DNA from: Flagellimonas ochracea
GTDB lineage: Bacteria > Bacteroidota > Bacteroidia > Flavobacteriales > Flavobacteriaceae
DNA length: 64,000 bases
Assembly (NCBI RefSeq): GCF_009903685.1
Contig: NZ_JAAABI010000003.1
Coordinates: 124,001 to 188,000 of the forward strand
Direction of reading: 5' to 3'
Below, piece after piece: positions 34,803-42,860 of this stretch. Numbering within the stretch: position 1 is the first letter of the stretch; the number at the start of each line of letters is the position of its first letter. A program made the position numbers and the translations under genes. The notes beneath the pieces are model-generated. The model saw only the letters and a program-made list of their open reading frames with translations, was not told the DNA's origin and searched no databases.

Positions 34803-37313
34803 TCAATTGAAGATCAACCTCAATGAGGCATTAGGTGTAACTCCCAATGAACTTTGGTCAAATTTTTGAGCATCTCCAAAAAGGGTTGGCCTGTAAAAGG
34901 TATTGATTGTGTTTTCACGATTTAAAACATTCCATACGGCCACACCGACTTCCAAACTATTGCCATGGCTCAAGTTAAACTCATATTTGCCCGAAATATC
35001 GACTCTAAAATAATCATCCAATCGATTTCCATTTGTTTGGCCATAATTAATTTGGTCGTCTAACACTTGGTTATCCGATTCGGGAAGGGTCAATGGTTTT
35101 CCAGTACGCCAGTTCAATCCAACTGCCAAGAGCAGTTGGTCTATGGCATAGTTGGTGGCCAGGTTCACTGCATGGGTAATATCAAAATTGTTGGGAAACC
35201 TTCTTTCGGTCAGTTCATCAAAAACGTAATCACTGTTCAAATAGGAATAGCTAAGCCAGATACTATTGTTTCGAAACTGTTTTCTAAGTAATAGGTCCAA
35301 TCCATTGGATTCATAAGACCCCGAAGTTTTTACAAACTCGTACCGATCCTGAAAACCTTGGCTTTGTGTCGTTACACCGTTCACATTCTTGTAAAAGGAA
35401 ACGGCGTTCAACAGCCAGCCTTTCTTATTGAAGCTTAGCCCTAGGGAGGCTTGCTTACTTTCAATTACCGGTATGGATTGATTGTTGGAGAGTTGCCATC
35501 TTCGCTTTTCAATTCCCAAAAAATCATTTTGAAAATTGATCACTTGCGAAGTGCTTTGGTGCTTGAATTCCCCCAGAAACTCTAAACTGAAATATTGGCC
35601 CAACCTCTGGTTAAAACTCATGCGTGGTTCCCAAAGCTGTTTGTCAAATTCATCGAGATGGTTAAAACGAAGGCCTAAATTTAATTGTGTGGCGGCATTC
35701 TTGGATGATAGCCCCATTTCTGTGAAAAGGGCATGAGTACGCAAAACCTCGCCCTCCAGTCGAATAAAAACTGGGTCATCCACATCATCCAAATTGGTGA
35801 CCTTGGTTTCTACAAAATGGTATCCTCCTGTCCAATTCAAGTAATCGGATGAGCTCTTCAGCACTTTTACTTTGATCCCGGTTTCTGAAACTTCGTTTTT
35901 CTGTAAAAAACGTTGATCTGCGGCAATGTTGGAGTTGATGGACTTAAGCTTATAGTCCGTATTGTATATTTCAATTTGTGTTGTCAATTTCTCGGTCCAG
36001 TCGCGGTAGTAGTAAAGTCCCTCGGCCAAACTTGTTTGATCAAGATTGCTTTGCCGAAACACCTGTGTACCCGATACTTCTGCTACTTCATCGAAGGTCA
36101 CCTCATTGGCCGTGTGGATGAAGTTGATCCTTAATTGGTCTCTTTCCGAAGGGTTGAACAGTAATCGAAACGATGTATCATAAAAATCAAATGCAATATC
36201 GGTATTGGTAACGGAAGCCGAATTGTTTTCGAGTTCGGTGTCCTGCGAAATGCGTTCAAAATATTTGTCATAGGTAGGTGTTTCCACTAAATTGCTGAGT
36301 GATTTTCGGGATGCAATTTGAAAAGAAGCTTTTTTTCCGATAGGTGCATCGATAAAACCGTTGGCATCAATAAGATTTACCCCTATGCTTCCTTTTAATT
36401 CAGAATTAAGAAACTGGTCGGTTTTCATTGCAATTGTACCGGACACACCATCAGTCTCAGAAACACTGCTTCCATTTTTTCGCAATTCCACTTTTTGGGT
36501 TATTTGAGGATTGTACATCGATATTAATCCAAAAAAATGTCCCGATTGATACATTTTGATGCCGTCCCATGTGATGAGGTTTTGATCGTGGCTGCCCCCT
36601 CGGATATTGATATTGGAGACCGTTTCGTCAATGCTTTGGATACCCGGCAGTGCTTGCAGAGAAAGCAGTACATCATCCTCTACTAGACCGGGAAGTGTTC
36701 TGAACCGATCAAAATCCAATTGATAAGAACCGTTGTCAAGCTTGTCAAGACCTCGTACCAAAAAGTCGTACACCGTAATCTCAGCCAATTTTTCGTGGTA
36801 AGGGGTAAGCAATATGGTATTGCACCTAGAGGTTTCTAAATCTGCCACATTTAAACTGACAGGCTTGTATCCCATATGCCTAATTTGGATGATATCGCTT
36901 CGTTTTACACCATTTAATTCAAAATAACCTTGTTCATTGGCAAATGTACCTGTGGAGCTGTTTTGGATCGCTACATAGGGCAAGACTTCTCCGGTATCCA
37001 TATCTATTAGATTACCACACAGGAGAATGCGTTCCTCCTTTAGGGAAATTATGTTGTCCGAAACAAATACAAAACTAAGGTTGGTTTGGGATTTTAGATA
37101 ATCCAAGGTTTCTTGAAGGCTCAAAGTAGTTTCGGGAGCAAATAAGGTGATATCATCAACCAGTTTTGAGACATAATTGAATTGCACCCCAAAACGTTCT
37201 TGTAGCTCTTCCAAAATAGTGGTCAGAGGTTCATCCCGTTCTGATTGAGCATTGATACTGGCAATACAAAAAGAAAATAGTAATAAAACTAGAACAAGTA
37301 GTCTTTTACTCAT
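34803..37313 (-). CDS. FecA-type TonB-dependent receptor with STN domain
   Basis: An 836-residue outer-membrane receptor. Signal peptide about residues 1-22 (ending SINAQ). An STN/secretin-like N-domain follows (about 28-95, LTTILEELQERFGVQFNYVSKLVDD...LDYLKSQTNLSF), which in FecA-type systems contacts the anti-sigma factor. A carboxypeptidase-like domain (about 98-170), plug (about 185-320) and barrel end the protein (LRLIFN). It is the last gene of a sigma-anti-sigma-receptor operon and overlaps the anti-sigma gene by 8 bases. The domain order suggests ligand binding is signalled to FecR and FecI. Confidence 0.93.
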   Translation of the reverse strand: MSKRLLVLVLLLFSFCIASINAQSERDEPLTTILEELQERFGVQFNYVSKLVDDITLFAPETTLSLQETLDYLKSQTNLSFVFVSDNIISLKEERILLCGNLIDMDTGEVLPYVAIQNSSTGTFANEQGYFELNGVKRSDIIQIRHMGYKPVSLNVADLETSRCNTILLTPYHEKLAEITVYDFLVRGLDKLDNGSYQLDFDRFRTLPGLVEDDVLLSLQALPGIQSIDETVSNINIRGGSHDQNLITWDGIKMYQSGHFFGLISMYNPQITQKVELRKNGSSVSETDGVSGTIAMKTDQFLNSELKGSIGVNLIDANGFIDAPIGKKASFQIASRKSLSNLVETPTYDKYFERISQDTELENNSASVTNTDIAFDFYDTSFRLLFNPSERDQLRINFIHTANEVTFDEVAEVSGTQVFRQSNLDQTSLAEGLYYYRDWTEKLTTQIEIYNTDYKLKSINSNIAADQRFLQKNEVSETGIKVKVLKSSSDYLNWTGGYHFVETKVTNLDDVDDPVFIRLEGEVLRTHALFTEMGLSSKNAATQLNLGLRFNHLDEFDKQLWEPRMSFNQRLGQYFSLEFLGEFKHQSTSQVINFQNDFLGIEKRRWQLSNNQSIPVIESKQASLGLSFNKKGWLLNAVSFYKNVNGVTTQSQGFQDRYEFVKTSGSYESNGLDLLLRKQFRNNSIWLSYSYLNSDYVFDELTERRFPNNFDITHAVNLATNYAIDQLLLAVGLNWRTGKPLTLPESDNQVLDDQINYGQTNGNRLDDYFRVDISGKYEFNLSHGNSLEVGVAVWNVLNRENTINTFYRPTLFGDAQKFDQSSLGVTPNASLRLIFN

Positions 37314-38214
37314 GCTTACTAAAACGCACCATACGTGGCTTTAGTATCTCGTGTTTCAAGCCTAGTGGCTCACTGATGGCTCTAAGTGCGTCTTGCAAAT
37401 TATCTTGGACAAAGCCTCCAGTAAAGAGTTGGGCAGTGTCTACATTTTCAGTTGTGACAGTAATATCATACTGTCTTTCTAGTTCTGCTAGCACTTCTGA
37501 TACGGGAGTACGTTGAAAATAGCTTCTATTTTGGGTCCATTGGGGTTGGTCAAAACTGTTTTTGCCCATTATTGGTTCACCATCAACTAGTTTAACGTTG
37601 TCCCCAACCTGTAGTATAGTAGTGTGTTTGCCCGTAGAAACCTTTACAGTACCCTCAAAACATGACACTTCAAAGAAAGTGCCGCGTTGCTTCACATTGA
37701 ACTCCGTACCCAAAACGCTCACAGTACCTTCTGGGGTAACCACGTCAAATTTGGCTCCTTTGGCCACATCAAAAAAGGCCTCGCCTTCCAGTTTGATCTC
37801 CCTTTTCTTTTCCCATCCATTTTCATTGAAACTCACTTCTGAAAGGGCGTTTACCACCACTTGGGAAGCATCGGGCAGTTCGATGGTGGTTTTTTCCGCC
37901 ACCATGGTATTTACTTTGGTAACATCATTGAACAAGAAAAAATAATAAAGCCCGAAAACAACTGCCACCACACTGGCCACACGTAGTATAGGCTTGTGCC
38001 ACTGCAGTTTTTTAACCTTCGAATCTGGTACCATGAAACGGTCCCTGAACGTTTCGAAATCATCCACTGTTGAAAAGTTGGATGCCTTGAAACGTGCCGC
38101 ATCTTCAATGATTTCTTTATAAAAAGACGCGTCTTCCAGTTCATCGAATGCTTTACTTTCTTTACCTGAAAGGTCATCTAAGAGCCACTTGTGTATTAAA
38201 TTTTCCTGGTCCAT
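37306..38214 (-). CDS. FecR-family anti-sigma factor
   Basis: A 302-residue membrane protein: cytoplasmic N-terminus with HKWLLDDLSGKES-type sigma-binding segment, one transmembrane helix (about residues 84-100, VASVVAVVFGLYYFFLF), then the periplasmic FecR domain (ELPDASQVVVNALSEVSF...GEAFFDVAKG...SVLGTEFNVK) and a C-terminal DUF4974-like part that would bind the receptor STN domain. ATG 38214 (MDQENLIHKW) is chosen over a longer frame. It follows the sigma gene by 48 bases. Confidence 0.92.
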   Translation of the reverse strand: MDQENLIHKWLLDDLSGKESKAFDELEDASFYKEIIEDAARFKASNFSTVDDFETFRDRFMVPDSKVKKLQWHKPILRVASVVAVVFGLYYFFLFNDVTKVNTMVAEKTTIELPDASQVVVNALSEVSFNENGWEKKREIKLEGEAFFDVAKGAKFDVVTPEGTVSVLGTEFNVKQRGTFFEVSCFEGTVKVSTGKHTTILQVGDNVKLVDGEPIMGKNSFDQPQWTQNRSYFQRTPVSEVLAELERQYDITVTTENVDTAQLFTGGFVQDNLQDALRAISEPLGLKHEILKPRMVRFSKHE

Positions 38215-38262
38215 AAATTCGGATCTTTGTGTATAGAACAACTAAGAATTAATTTTTCCTGA

Positions 38263-38787
38263 CTATTTTATCCTAAAATTTTCCAATTCTTTCTTCAATT
38301 GGTCAAAAGCTGAGTAAATACGGTACTCTACAACCTTTCGGGTAACACCCAACAATTGGGCAATTTCTTCGTGTTTCTTTCCTTCGACCTTATTTAACAT
38401 GAAGGCAATGCGTTGTTCTTCGGATAATTTGGAAAGGGCAAGCTGATATTTCTTATAATACTGTTCTTTCTCCAATAAAAACTCTGGGTTTTCATTGGTA
38501 TATCCCTTAGGAGCTTCAATTTGGTACTTCAAGACCACTTTTTGATGTTTTACCTCATTGAGCATTAAGTTGTTGGCCACGGTGTACAAAAACGACTTGG
38601 CCTTTTCATAGGTGACTTTTTTACAGTTCTCCCAAAGCTTGGCAAAAGCATCTTGGGCTTTGTCGCCAGGGTTTAGCTTATCGCCATACTTATAATAAAG
38701 GAAATCATGGAGACTTTTGGCATACTTTTCATAGACTTTTGCGAACAGGGACTCATCACAAACGTCCTGATATAGGATATTCTTCAA
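38263..38787 (-). CDS. ECF RNA polymerase sigma factor, FecI-like
   Basis: A 174-residue sigma-70 family factor with region 2 (about residues 14-80, including FLYYKYGDKLNPGDKAQDAFAKLWENC and the TVANNLMLNEVKH segment) and region 4 (about 112-168, LSEEQRIAFMLNKVEGKKHEEIAQLLGVTRKVVEYRIYSA). The start is TTG 38787, the first codon after an in-frame stop; no ATG lies nearby. It is the first gene of the operon with fecR-like and receptor genes. Regulated by sequestration through the anti-sigma factor. Likely targets are the motif-bearing genes at 34514 and 38901. Confidence 0.92.
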   Translation of the reverse strand: MKNILYQDVCDESLFAKVYEKYAKSLHDFLYYKYGDKLNPGDKAQDAFAKLWENCKKVTYEKAKSFLYTVANNLMLNEVKHQKVVLKYQIEAPKGYTNENPEFLLEKEQYYKKYQLALSKLSEEQRIAFMLNKVEGKKHEEIAQLLGVTRKVVEYRIYSAFDQLKKELENFRIK

Positions 38788-38837
38788 TTAAGGTTGAGTT
38801 TAGTTTACTAAAGATAGAATCTTTTTTTAAAATTTTT

Positions 38838-38866
38838 CAGGAGTTTAAACCGTTTAGTTGTTCTAT
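38838..38866 (+). promoter_or_regulatory. Bipartite ECF-like promoter motif, copy B
   Basis: CAGGAGTTT at 38838-38846 and GTTGTT at 38857-38862 followed by CTAT, with spacing identical to copy A. It lies 38 bases before the acidic lipoprotein start, in the divergent spacer next to the sigma gene. Confidence 0.5.
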
Positions 38867-38900
38867 GTATAAATACTAAATTACAAGAAACCTCAAGAAC

Positions 38901-40319
38901 ATGAAAAATATTGCAAAACATTTAGGCATTTTACTACTTGCGTTAAGTATAATGAACACCTCTTGTAGGAAAGAGGAATTTGAGTCTCTAGGAACATCAC
39001 CTGAACAAGCTTTACAGGCAGATTCGAATGCAGCGAATCTTTTGTTCAGAACATCCCTAAAAGACGGTTCCACGGATAATATCTTAGATCAAGCCAATTG
39101 TTTTTCAATAGCGCTTCCCGTGACAGTTATAGTCAATGGTACTGAAATTACCGTAGAAGAGGAAGGGGACCTTGATGAAATCGAACTTATTTTTGAAGAG
39201 AGTGATGATGATACCGACTCCTTGGAAATAGTCTTCCCTGTAACCATTACATTTTCTGATTACACCGAAACAATGGTCTCAAGTGCTGAAGAATTGGAAG
39301 ATTTAGCAGAAACTTGTCCAGGTGAGAACGAAGTCGATGATGATATCGAATGTGTGGACATCGTTTATCCTATATCTGTTTCCATTTTCAATCCCAACAC
39401 CGAACTGTTCGATACCATCTCGTTGGATAGCGATGAAGCCCTGAACGATTTTATAGAGGAGTTGGATGAAGACGACATTGTAAATATTGAATTTCCGATT
39501 GTTTTGGTTTTGACCGATAATACGGAACTGGAAATTTCCGATTTAGAAGAGCTTGAAAATACCATTGAAGGCTTTATCGAGGAATGTGACGAAGATGATG
39601 ACAATGATTTTGACGATGACAATTGTAACGATTGTACTGTAGAGCAACTTCAAGAAGCCTTTGCTGGATGCGCTGACTTTGGAGTGAACAAGTTCAGTCT
39701 TGATGGAGAAAACCTTAAAAGCCAATACGATGATCTTGCATTTAGCTTTGAAGAAGATGGTAATTTAACGGCTGCCTCTGAAACGGAAGTCTTTTTGGGC
39801 ACTTGGTCGGCCAGCGGGTCAGGAAATGATATTCTTGTTGTCATTGATATCCCAAGTTTAAACGACTTCAATGCCGCGTGGAACCTGAATAGAATTTTGG
39901 AAACACCTGGAATAACAAAAATAACACTTCATGAGGGTGATGGGAATACGCTTCGATTTCAGGATGCATGTACTAATGGTAACCCTGGAGGGAATGCAGG
40001 TCCAGATGTCGACACCGTGCTTGAAGATGGAATTTGGCAAGTAGATTCTTATATGGACGGAGCTATTGATGAAACCGCAAATTTTGTTGGATATAACATA
40101 AGTTTCAACAATGACGGTACAGTTGTTGCCGATAATGGCACTCCAATTAACGGTACATGGAGTACTGAAAATGGTAATACAAGACTGGTATTGGATTTTG
40201 CGGATTCCGTTCCATTTGAAAAGCTCAATATGGGTTGGGAAATTGATTCAGTGTCCGATACCCAAGTGGAATTAAGAGAATTGGGAGGTAATGACATACT
40301 GGTCCTGACAAAGCAATAA
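38901..40319 (+). CDS. Acidic repeat lipoprotein, probable sigma-factor target
   Basis: A 472-residue lipoprotein: signal peptide ending NTSC (Cys about residue 22). It is strongly acidic, with a DEDDDNDFDDDNCNDC cluster near residues 231-246. Residues about 70-230 contain four related segments, each opening with a Pro-(Val/Ile) strand (LPVTVIV, FPVTITF, YPISVSI, FPIVLVL) and ending in an Asp/Glu-rich helix. The C-terminal third holds two lipocalin-like or beta-sandwich repeats with FSFEEDGNLTAAS...GTW and ISFNNDGTVVADN...GTW. Divergent from the sigma operon, with the shared promoter motif. Acidic surface suggests cation binding, unproven. Confidence 0.8.
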   Translation: MKNIAKHLGILLLALSIMNTSCRKEEFESLGTSPEQALQADSNAANLLFRTSLKDGSTDNILDQANCFSIALPVTVIVNGTEITVEEEGDLDEIELIFEESDDDTDSLEIVFPVTITFSDYTETMVSSAEELEDLAETCPGENEVDDDIECVDIVYPISVSIFNPNTELFDTISLDSDEALNDFIEELDEDDIVNIEFPIVLVLTDNTELEISDLEELENTIEGFIEECDEDDDNDFDDDNCNDCTVEQLQEAFAGCADFGVNKFSLDGENLKSQYDDLAFSFEEDGNLTAASETEVFLGTWSASGSGNDILVVIDIPSLNDFNAAWNLNRILETPGITKITLHEGDGNTLRFQDACTNGNPGGNAGPDVDTVLEDGIWQVDSYMDGAIDETANFVGYNISFNNDGTVVADNGTPINGTWSTENGNTRLVLDFADSVPFEKLNMGWEIDSVSDTQVELRELGGNDILVLTKQ

Positions 40320-40920
40320 TATTAAGAAAAGTCCTGAGTAGATTTTAGGACGGGATAGTTGGCCTTTTGTTCGGGTGGTTCGTACAGATCCATTACCAAA
40401 CAGGAGGCCATTTTTGAGTTTCATTGTTTTAGGTACGTCATAGGTATTCAATCACCGATTGGTTGGCGGACCATAGTATGGATAGAATGCTTTGTCAGAG
40501 ACAATGGCAAATCAGCATTCCTTCTTAAAATTCTCTGGAAATGCCACTTCTTTTTTTAATTCCTTAAGAGATTTAATGTTATGAACGTTACTTCGCTTTA
40601 AAAGGCCATATGTTCATGGTATGCGGCTTTCGTGTTAAGACTTGGCTCAGCCTTTCCCCAATGAACAAACACTTTTCTACTTAGCTGAGAATGAATTTTG
40701 CACCTAATTGAAATCTAATCGACCAACACCTTAATTGGTTTTGGTATGGACCATTCTTGTGGGTAGTTCATTCAGCAAGATTGGTAAGAAAGAGCCTACT
40801 CGTTTTGCCAATAAAATAAATGCTTTTGAACCTTTATCGAAAAAAGAGCCCGTTTGTCCTTTTGGGTCAGGAAGAATTGCGGTGTACTTGTTTCAATAGT
40901 ATAAACCAAACTAACTAAAC
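40320..40920. other. Non-coding gap after the acidic lipoprotein gene
   Basis: About 600 bases with only short frames lacking coding character. A GTCCT/AGGAC hairpin at about 40330-40350 follows the upstream gene but has no T run. The 120 bases before 40921 are AT-rich and probably hold the promoter of the response regulator gene. Confidence 0.35.
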
Positions 40921-41349
40921 ATGACTTTAACTGCAATTGTAATCGACGATTCGCCACTACAACAAATGGCTACCTGTAAATTGATTGAAAACCACCCTAA
41001 CATACAATTGGTAGATTTTTTTAACGATCCTATAAAAGGGCTTGCTGCCGTCAATAGCTTACGTCCTGATGTATTGTTTCTAGACATTGAAATGCCAGAA
41101 TTAAATGGTTTCGATATATTGAATTTTATAGAATATGATTGTCAGGTAATCTTAAACTCCACCCGTTCGCAATTTGCGCTTCATGCATTTCAATATGACC
41201 ACGTCAAGGATTATCTGGTCAAGCCCATGAATAAATCCCGATTTGAAAAATCCATTGACAAAGTGCTTAAAAATCAAGTATTGGAAAAATCGGCAAAATT
41301 TGCAACCACGGAGTACGTATGGATAGAGAGATTGCCCAAAGCAAGTTAA
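40921..41349 (+). CDS. Receiver-domain response regulator lacking an output domain
   Basis: A 142-residue CheY-like receiver with IDDS (acid pair, residues 9-10), the phosphoacceptor Asp in FLDIEMPELNGFD (about residue 57), Ser/Thr in LNSTRSQFALHAFQY and Lys in DYLVKPMNKSRFEKS. The LHAFQ-DYLVKP pattern is that of LytTR-type regulators, but the protein stops about 15 residues after the receiver, where a LytTR DNA-binding domain would follow. It is either a true single-domain protein or a truncated regulator. No histidine kinase adjoins it. Confidence 0.82.
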   Translation: MTLTAIVIDDSPLQQMATCKLIENHPNIQLVDFFNDPIKGLAAVNSLRPDVLFLDIEMPELNGFDILNFIEYDCQVILNSTRSQFALHAFQYDHVKDYLVKPMNKSRFEKSIDKVLKNQVLEKSAKFATTEYVWIERLPKAS

Positions 41350-41398
41350 ATCCAGCTTCTTAAAAACTAAAAGTAAAAAACCAATAAAAACACATATT

Positions 41399-41548
41399 AT
41401 GAATGATTTTGCTAAGCTGTTAAACAATGTAATGCAACTACTGTTCAAACCTTTTTTCGATGCCGATGAAAAATCAAAGCAACTTTTTCAACAAAGGATT
41501 TTTATAACTCAGCGGGTCAATAATGATCGTTACCATAAAAACAGGTAA
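41399..41548 (+). CDS. 49-residue hypothetical ORF
   Basis: ATG to TAA encodes 49 residues with an amphipathic N-terminal helix (MNDFAKLLNNVMQLLFKPFF) and a basic polar C-terminal half. It follows the receiver gene by 49 bases with an A-rich leader (AAAAACACATATT) similar to other local starts. It may be a small co-transcribed protein. No family recognised; a chance frame is possible. Confidence 0.35.
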   Translation: MNDFAKLLNNVMQLLFKPFFDADEKSKQLFQQRIFITQRVNNDRYHKNR

Positions 41549-41933
41549 ACAATGATGACAACGGAACAATCAAACGAACGAGAATTTTGATTGTCCACAG
41601 TTCAAAAAGACAAGAGTCTCCTCCGATAAAGTGAATGTCACCAAATTAAATGATTTGTATTCCTATGGCATTTCCAATTTGACATACCAAACCAAAAAAC
41701 CCGAGATTGTAAAGTCCGGGCTTTTCTTTATATGTGTTGTGGATAAGTAGCCATGATTCCTCAAGGAACAGGAGTTTAAATCCGTTCTGTTCGAAAACCT
41801 ATTCGATTGAATTAGAAAATCACGAGATATTGAATAACGAATTGACAAATGAAATTGATTGATTCTCCCGCAGTCGCAAAACATCCATACAGGATTAGAA
41901 AACAAAGCAGGCTAAGTGCACTAAAATGCCTTT
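41549..41933. other. Non-coding gap with isolated CAGGAGTTT box and possible tRNA trace
   Basis: Contains a weak hairpin CCCG/CGGG near 41700-41720 followed by CTTTTC, a third CAGGAGTTT at 41769-41777 with no gene after it, and a segment at 41861-41877 matching 14 of 17 positions of repeat copy 2 around CTCCCGCAGTC. No gene visible. Confidence 0.35.
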
Positions 41934-42860
41934 TTAGTTTTTAATAAAACTATACATTTTCTCCCGGGTTTTCTGATCAGGCATGTTGCCATATCCGGCC
42001 ATCATGTTGTCAATAACATGATGAGGTTTGGATGTACCTGGAATAACACATGTAACCGCTTCATGGGATAAAATATATTTTAAAAAGTATTGTCCCCAAC
42101 TTTTTATTTGAAACCCTTCACACCATTCTGGCAATGGCTTGTTTTTGGTAAGGCGGAACAATGAGCCTCCTTCAAAGGGCCGGTTTATCAAAACTGCTGT
42201 ACTGTATTTCTGAGCAGTTTCCAGAAGGACCCTTTCGGCATTCCGTGACCGAATCGAATAGTTGAACTGAACAAAATCTGGGTGTTCCGACTTAATTATG
42301 GCTGCTAACCTATCATGGGCACTGTCCACATAGTGGGTAATTCCCCAATAGCGGATGGTCTCATTGTCTTTTAAAGACCTAAGGGACTTAATATGTGTCC
42401 GGTAATCTACCAGATTGTGAATTTGAATCAAATCCATTTGTTTTTGCCTTATTCTTCCTATAGAGTTTTTTATTTGTTGTAGTCCCGCTTCTTTACCTTG
42501 CGTCCACACTTTTGTAGCATAAAAAAACTCGTTAGGGTAATTGGTTTTTTCGGTCAAATCACCCACCACGGATTCTGAGCTCCCATACATTGGGGATGAA
42601 TCAATGACCCTGCCCCCTTTTTCATGCATTTTTTTCAATACTTCCAATAGAATTGCTCTCTTTTCAGTAGAAGACCCTACGTCAAAAGTTTGCCAGGTGC
42701 CCAAGCCCACAACAGGGATTTGCTCTCCTGACATGGGTATTTTCCTAAGCTTCATGACGTTGGAGAAAGGAATCCCCATCATGGAAAATGGCATAAAAAG
42801 GCTGGCTGCTCCTAAGCCGCAAAGTTCCAGTGCTTCCCTTCTTGATTTTATAGTTTTCAT
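41934..42860 (-). CDS. Aldo/keto reductase with Tat-like signal
   Basis: A 308-residue AKR-superfamily protein. The N-terminus has SRREALELCGLGAASLFMPF (residues 6-25), an RR motif plus hydrophobic stretch resembling a twin-arginine signal, so it is probably periplasmic or membrane-anchored, unlike most AKRs. Catalytic tetrad candidates are Asp in VIDSSPMYGSSE with its Tyr, Lys in FYATKVW and His in LIQIHN. The C-terminal part has VIPGTSKPHHVIDN, matching the NADPH phosphate region. Substrate unknown. It overlaps the transporter gene upstream by 4 bases (ATGA), so the two are coupled. Confidence 0.85.
   Translation of the reverse strand: MKTIKSRREALELCGLGAASLFMPFSMMGIPFSNVMKLRKIPMSGEQIPVVGLGTWQTFDVGSSTEKRAILLEVLKKMHEKGGRVIDSSPMYGSSESVVGDLTEKTNYPNEFFYATKVWTQGKEAGLQQIKNSIGRIRQKQMDLIQIHNLVDYRTHIKSLRSLKDNETIRYWGITHYVDSAHDRLAAIIKSEHPDFVQFNYSIRSRNAERVLLETAQKYSTAVLINRPFEGGSLFRLTKNKPLPEWCEGFQIKSWGQYFLKYILSHEAVTCVIPGTSKPHHVIDNMMAGYGNMPDQKTREKMYSFIKN

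Noticed and set aside
40359-40559. 66-codon ORF after the acidic lipoprotein gene
   Set aside because: Composition is unlike neighbouring genes and no start context or partner supports it.
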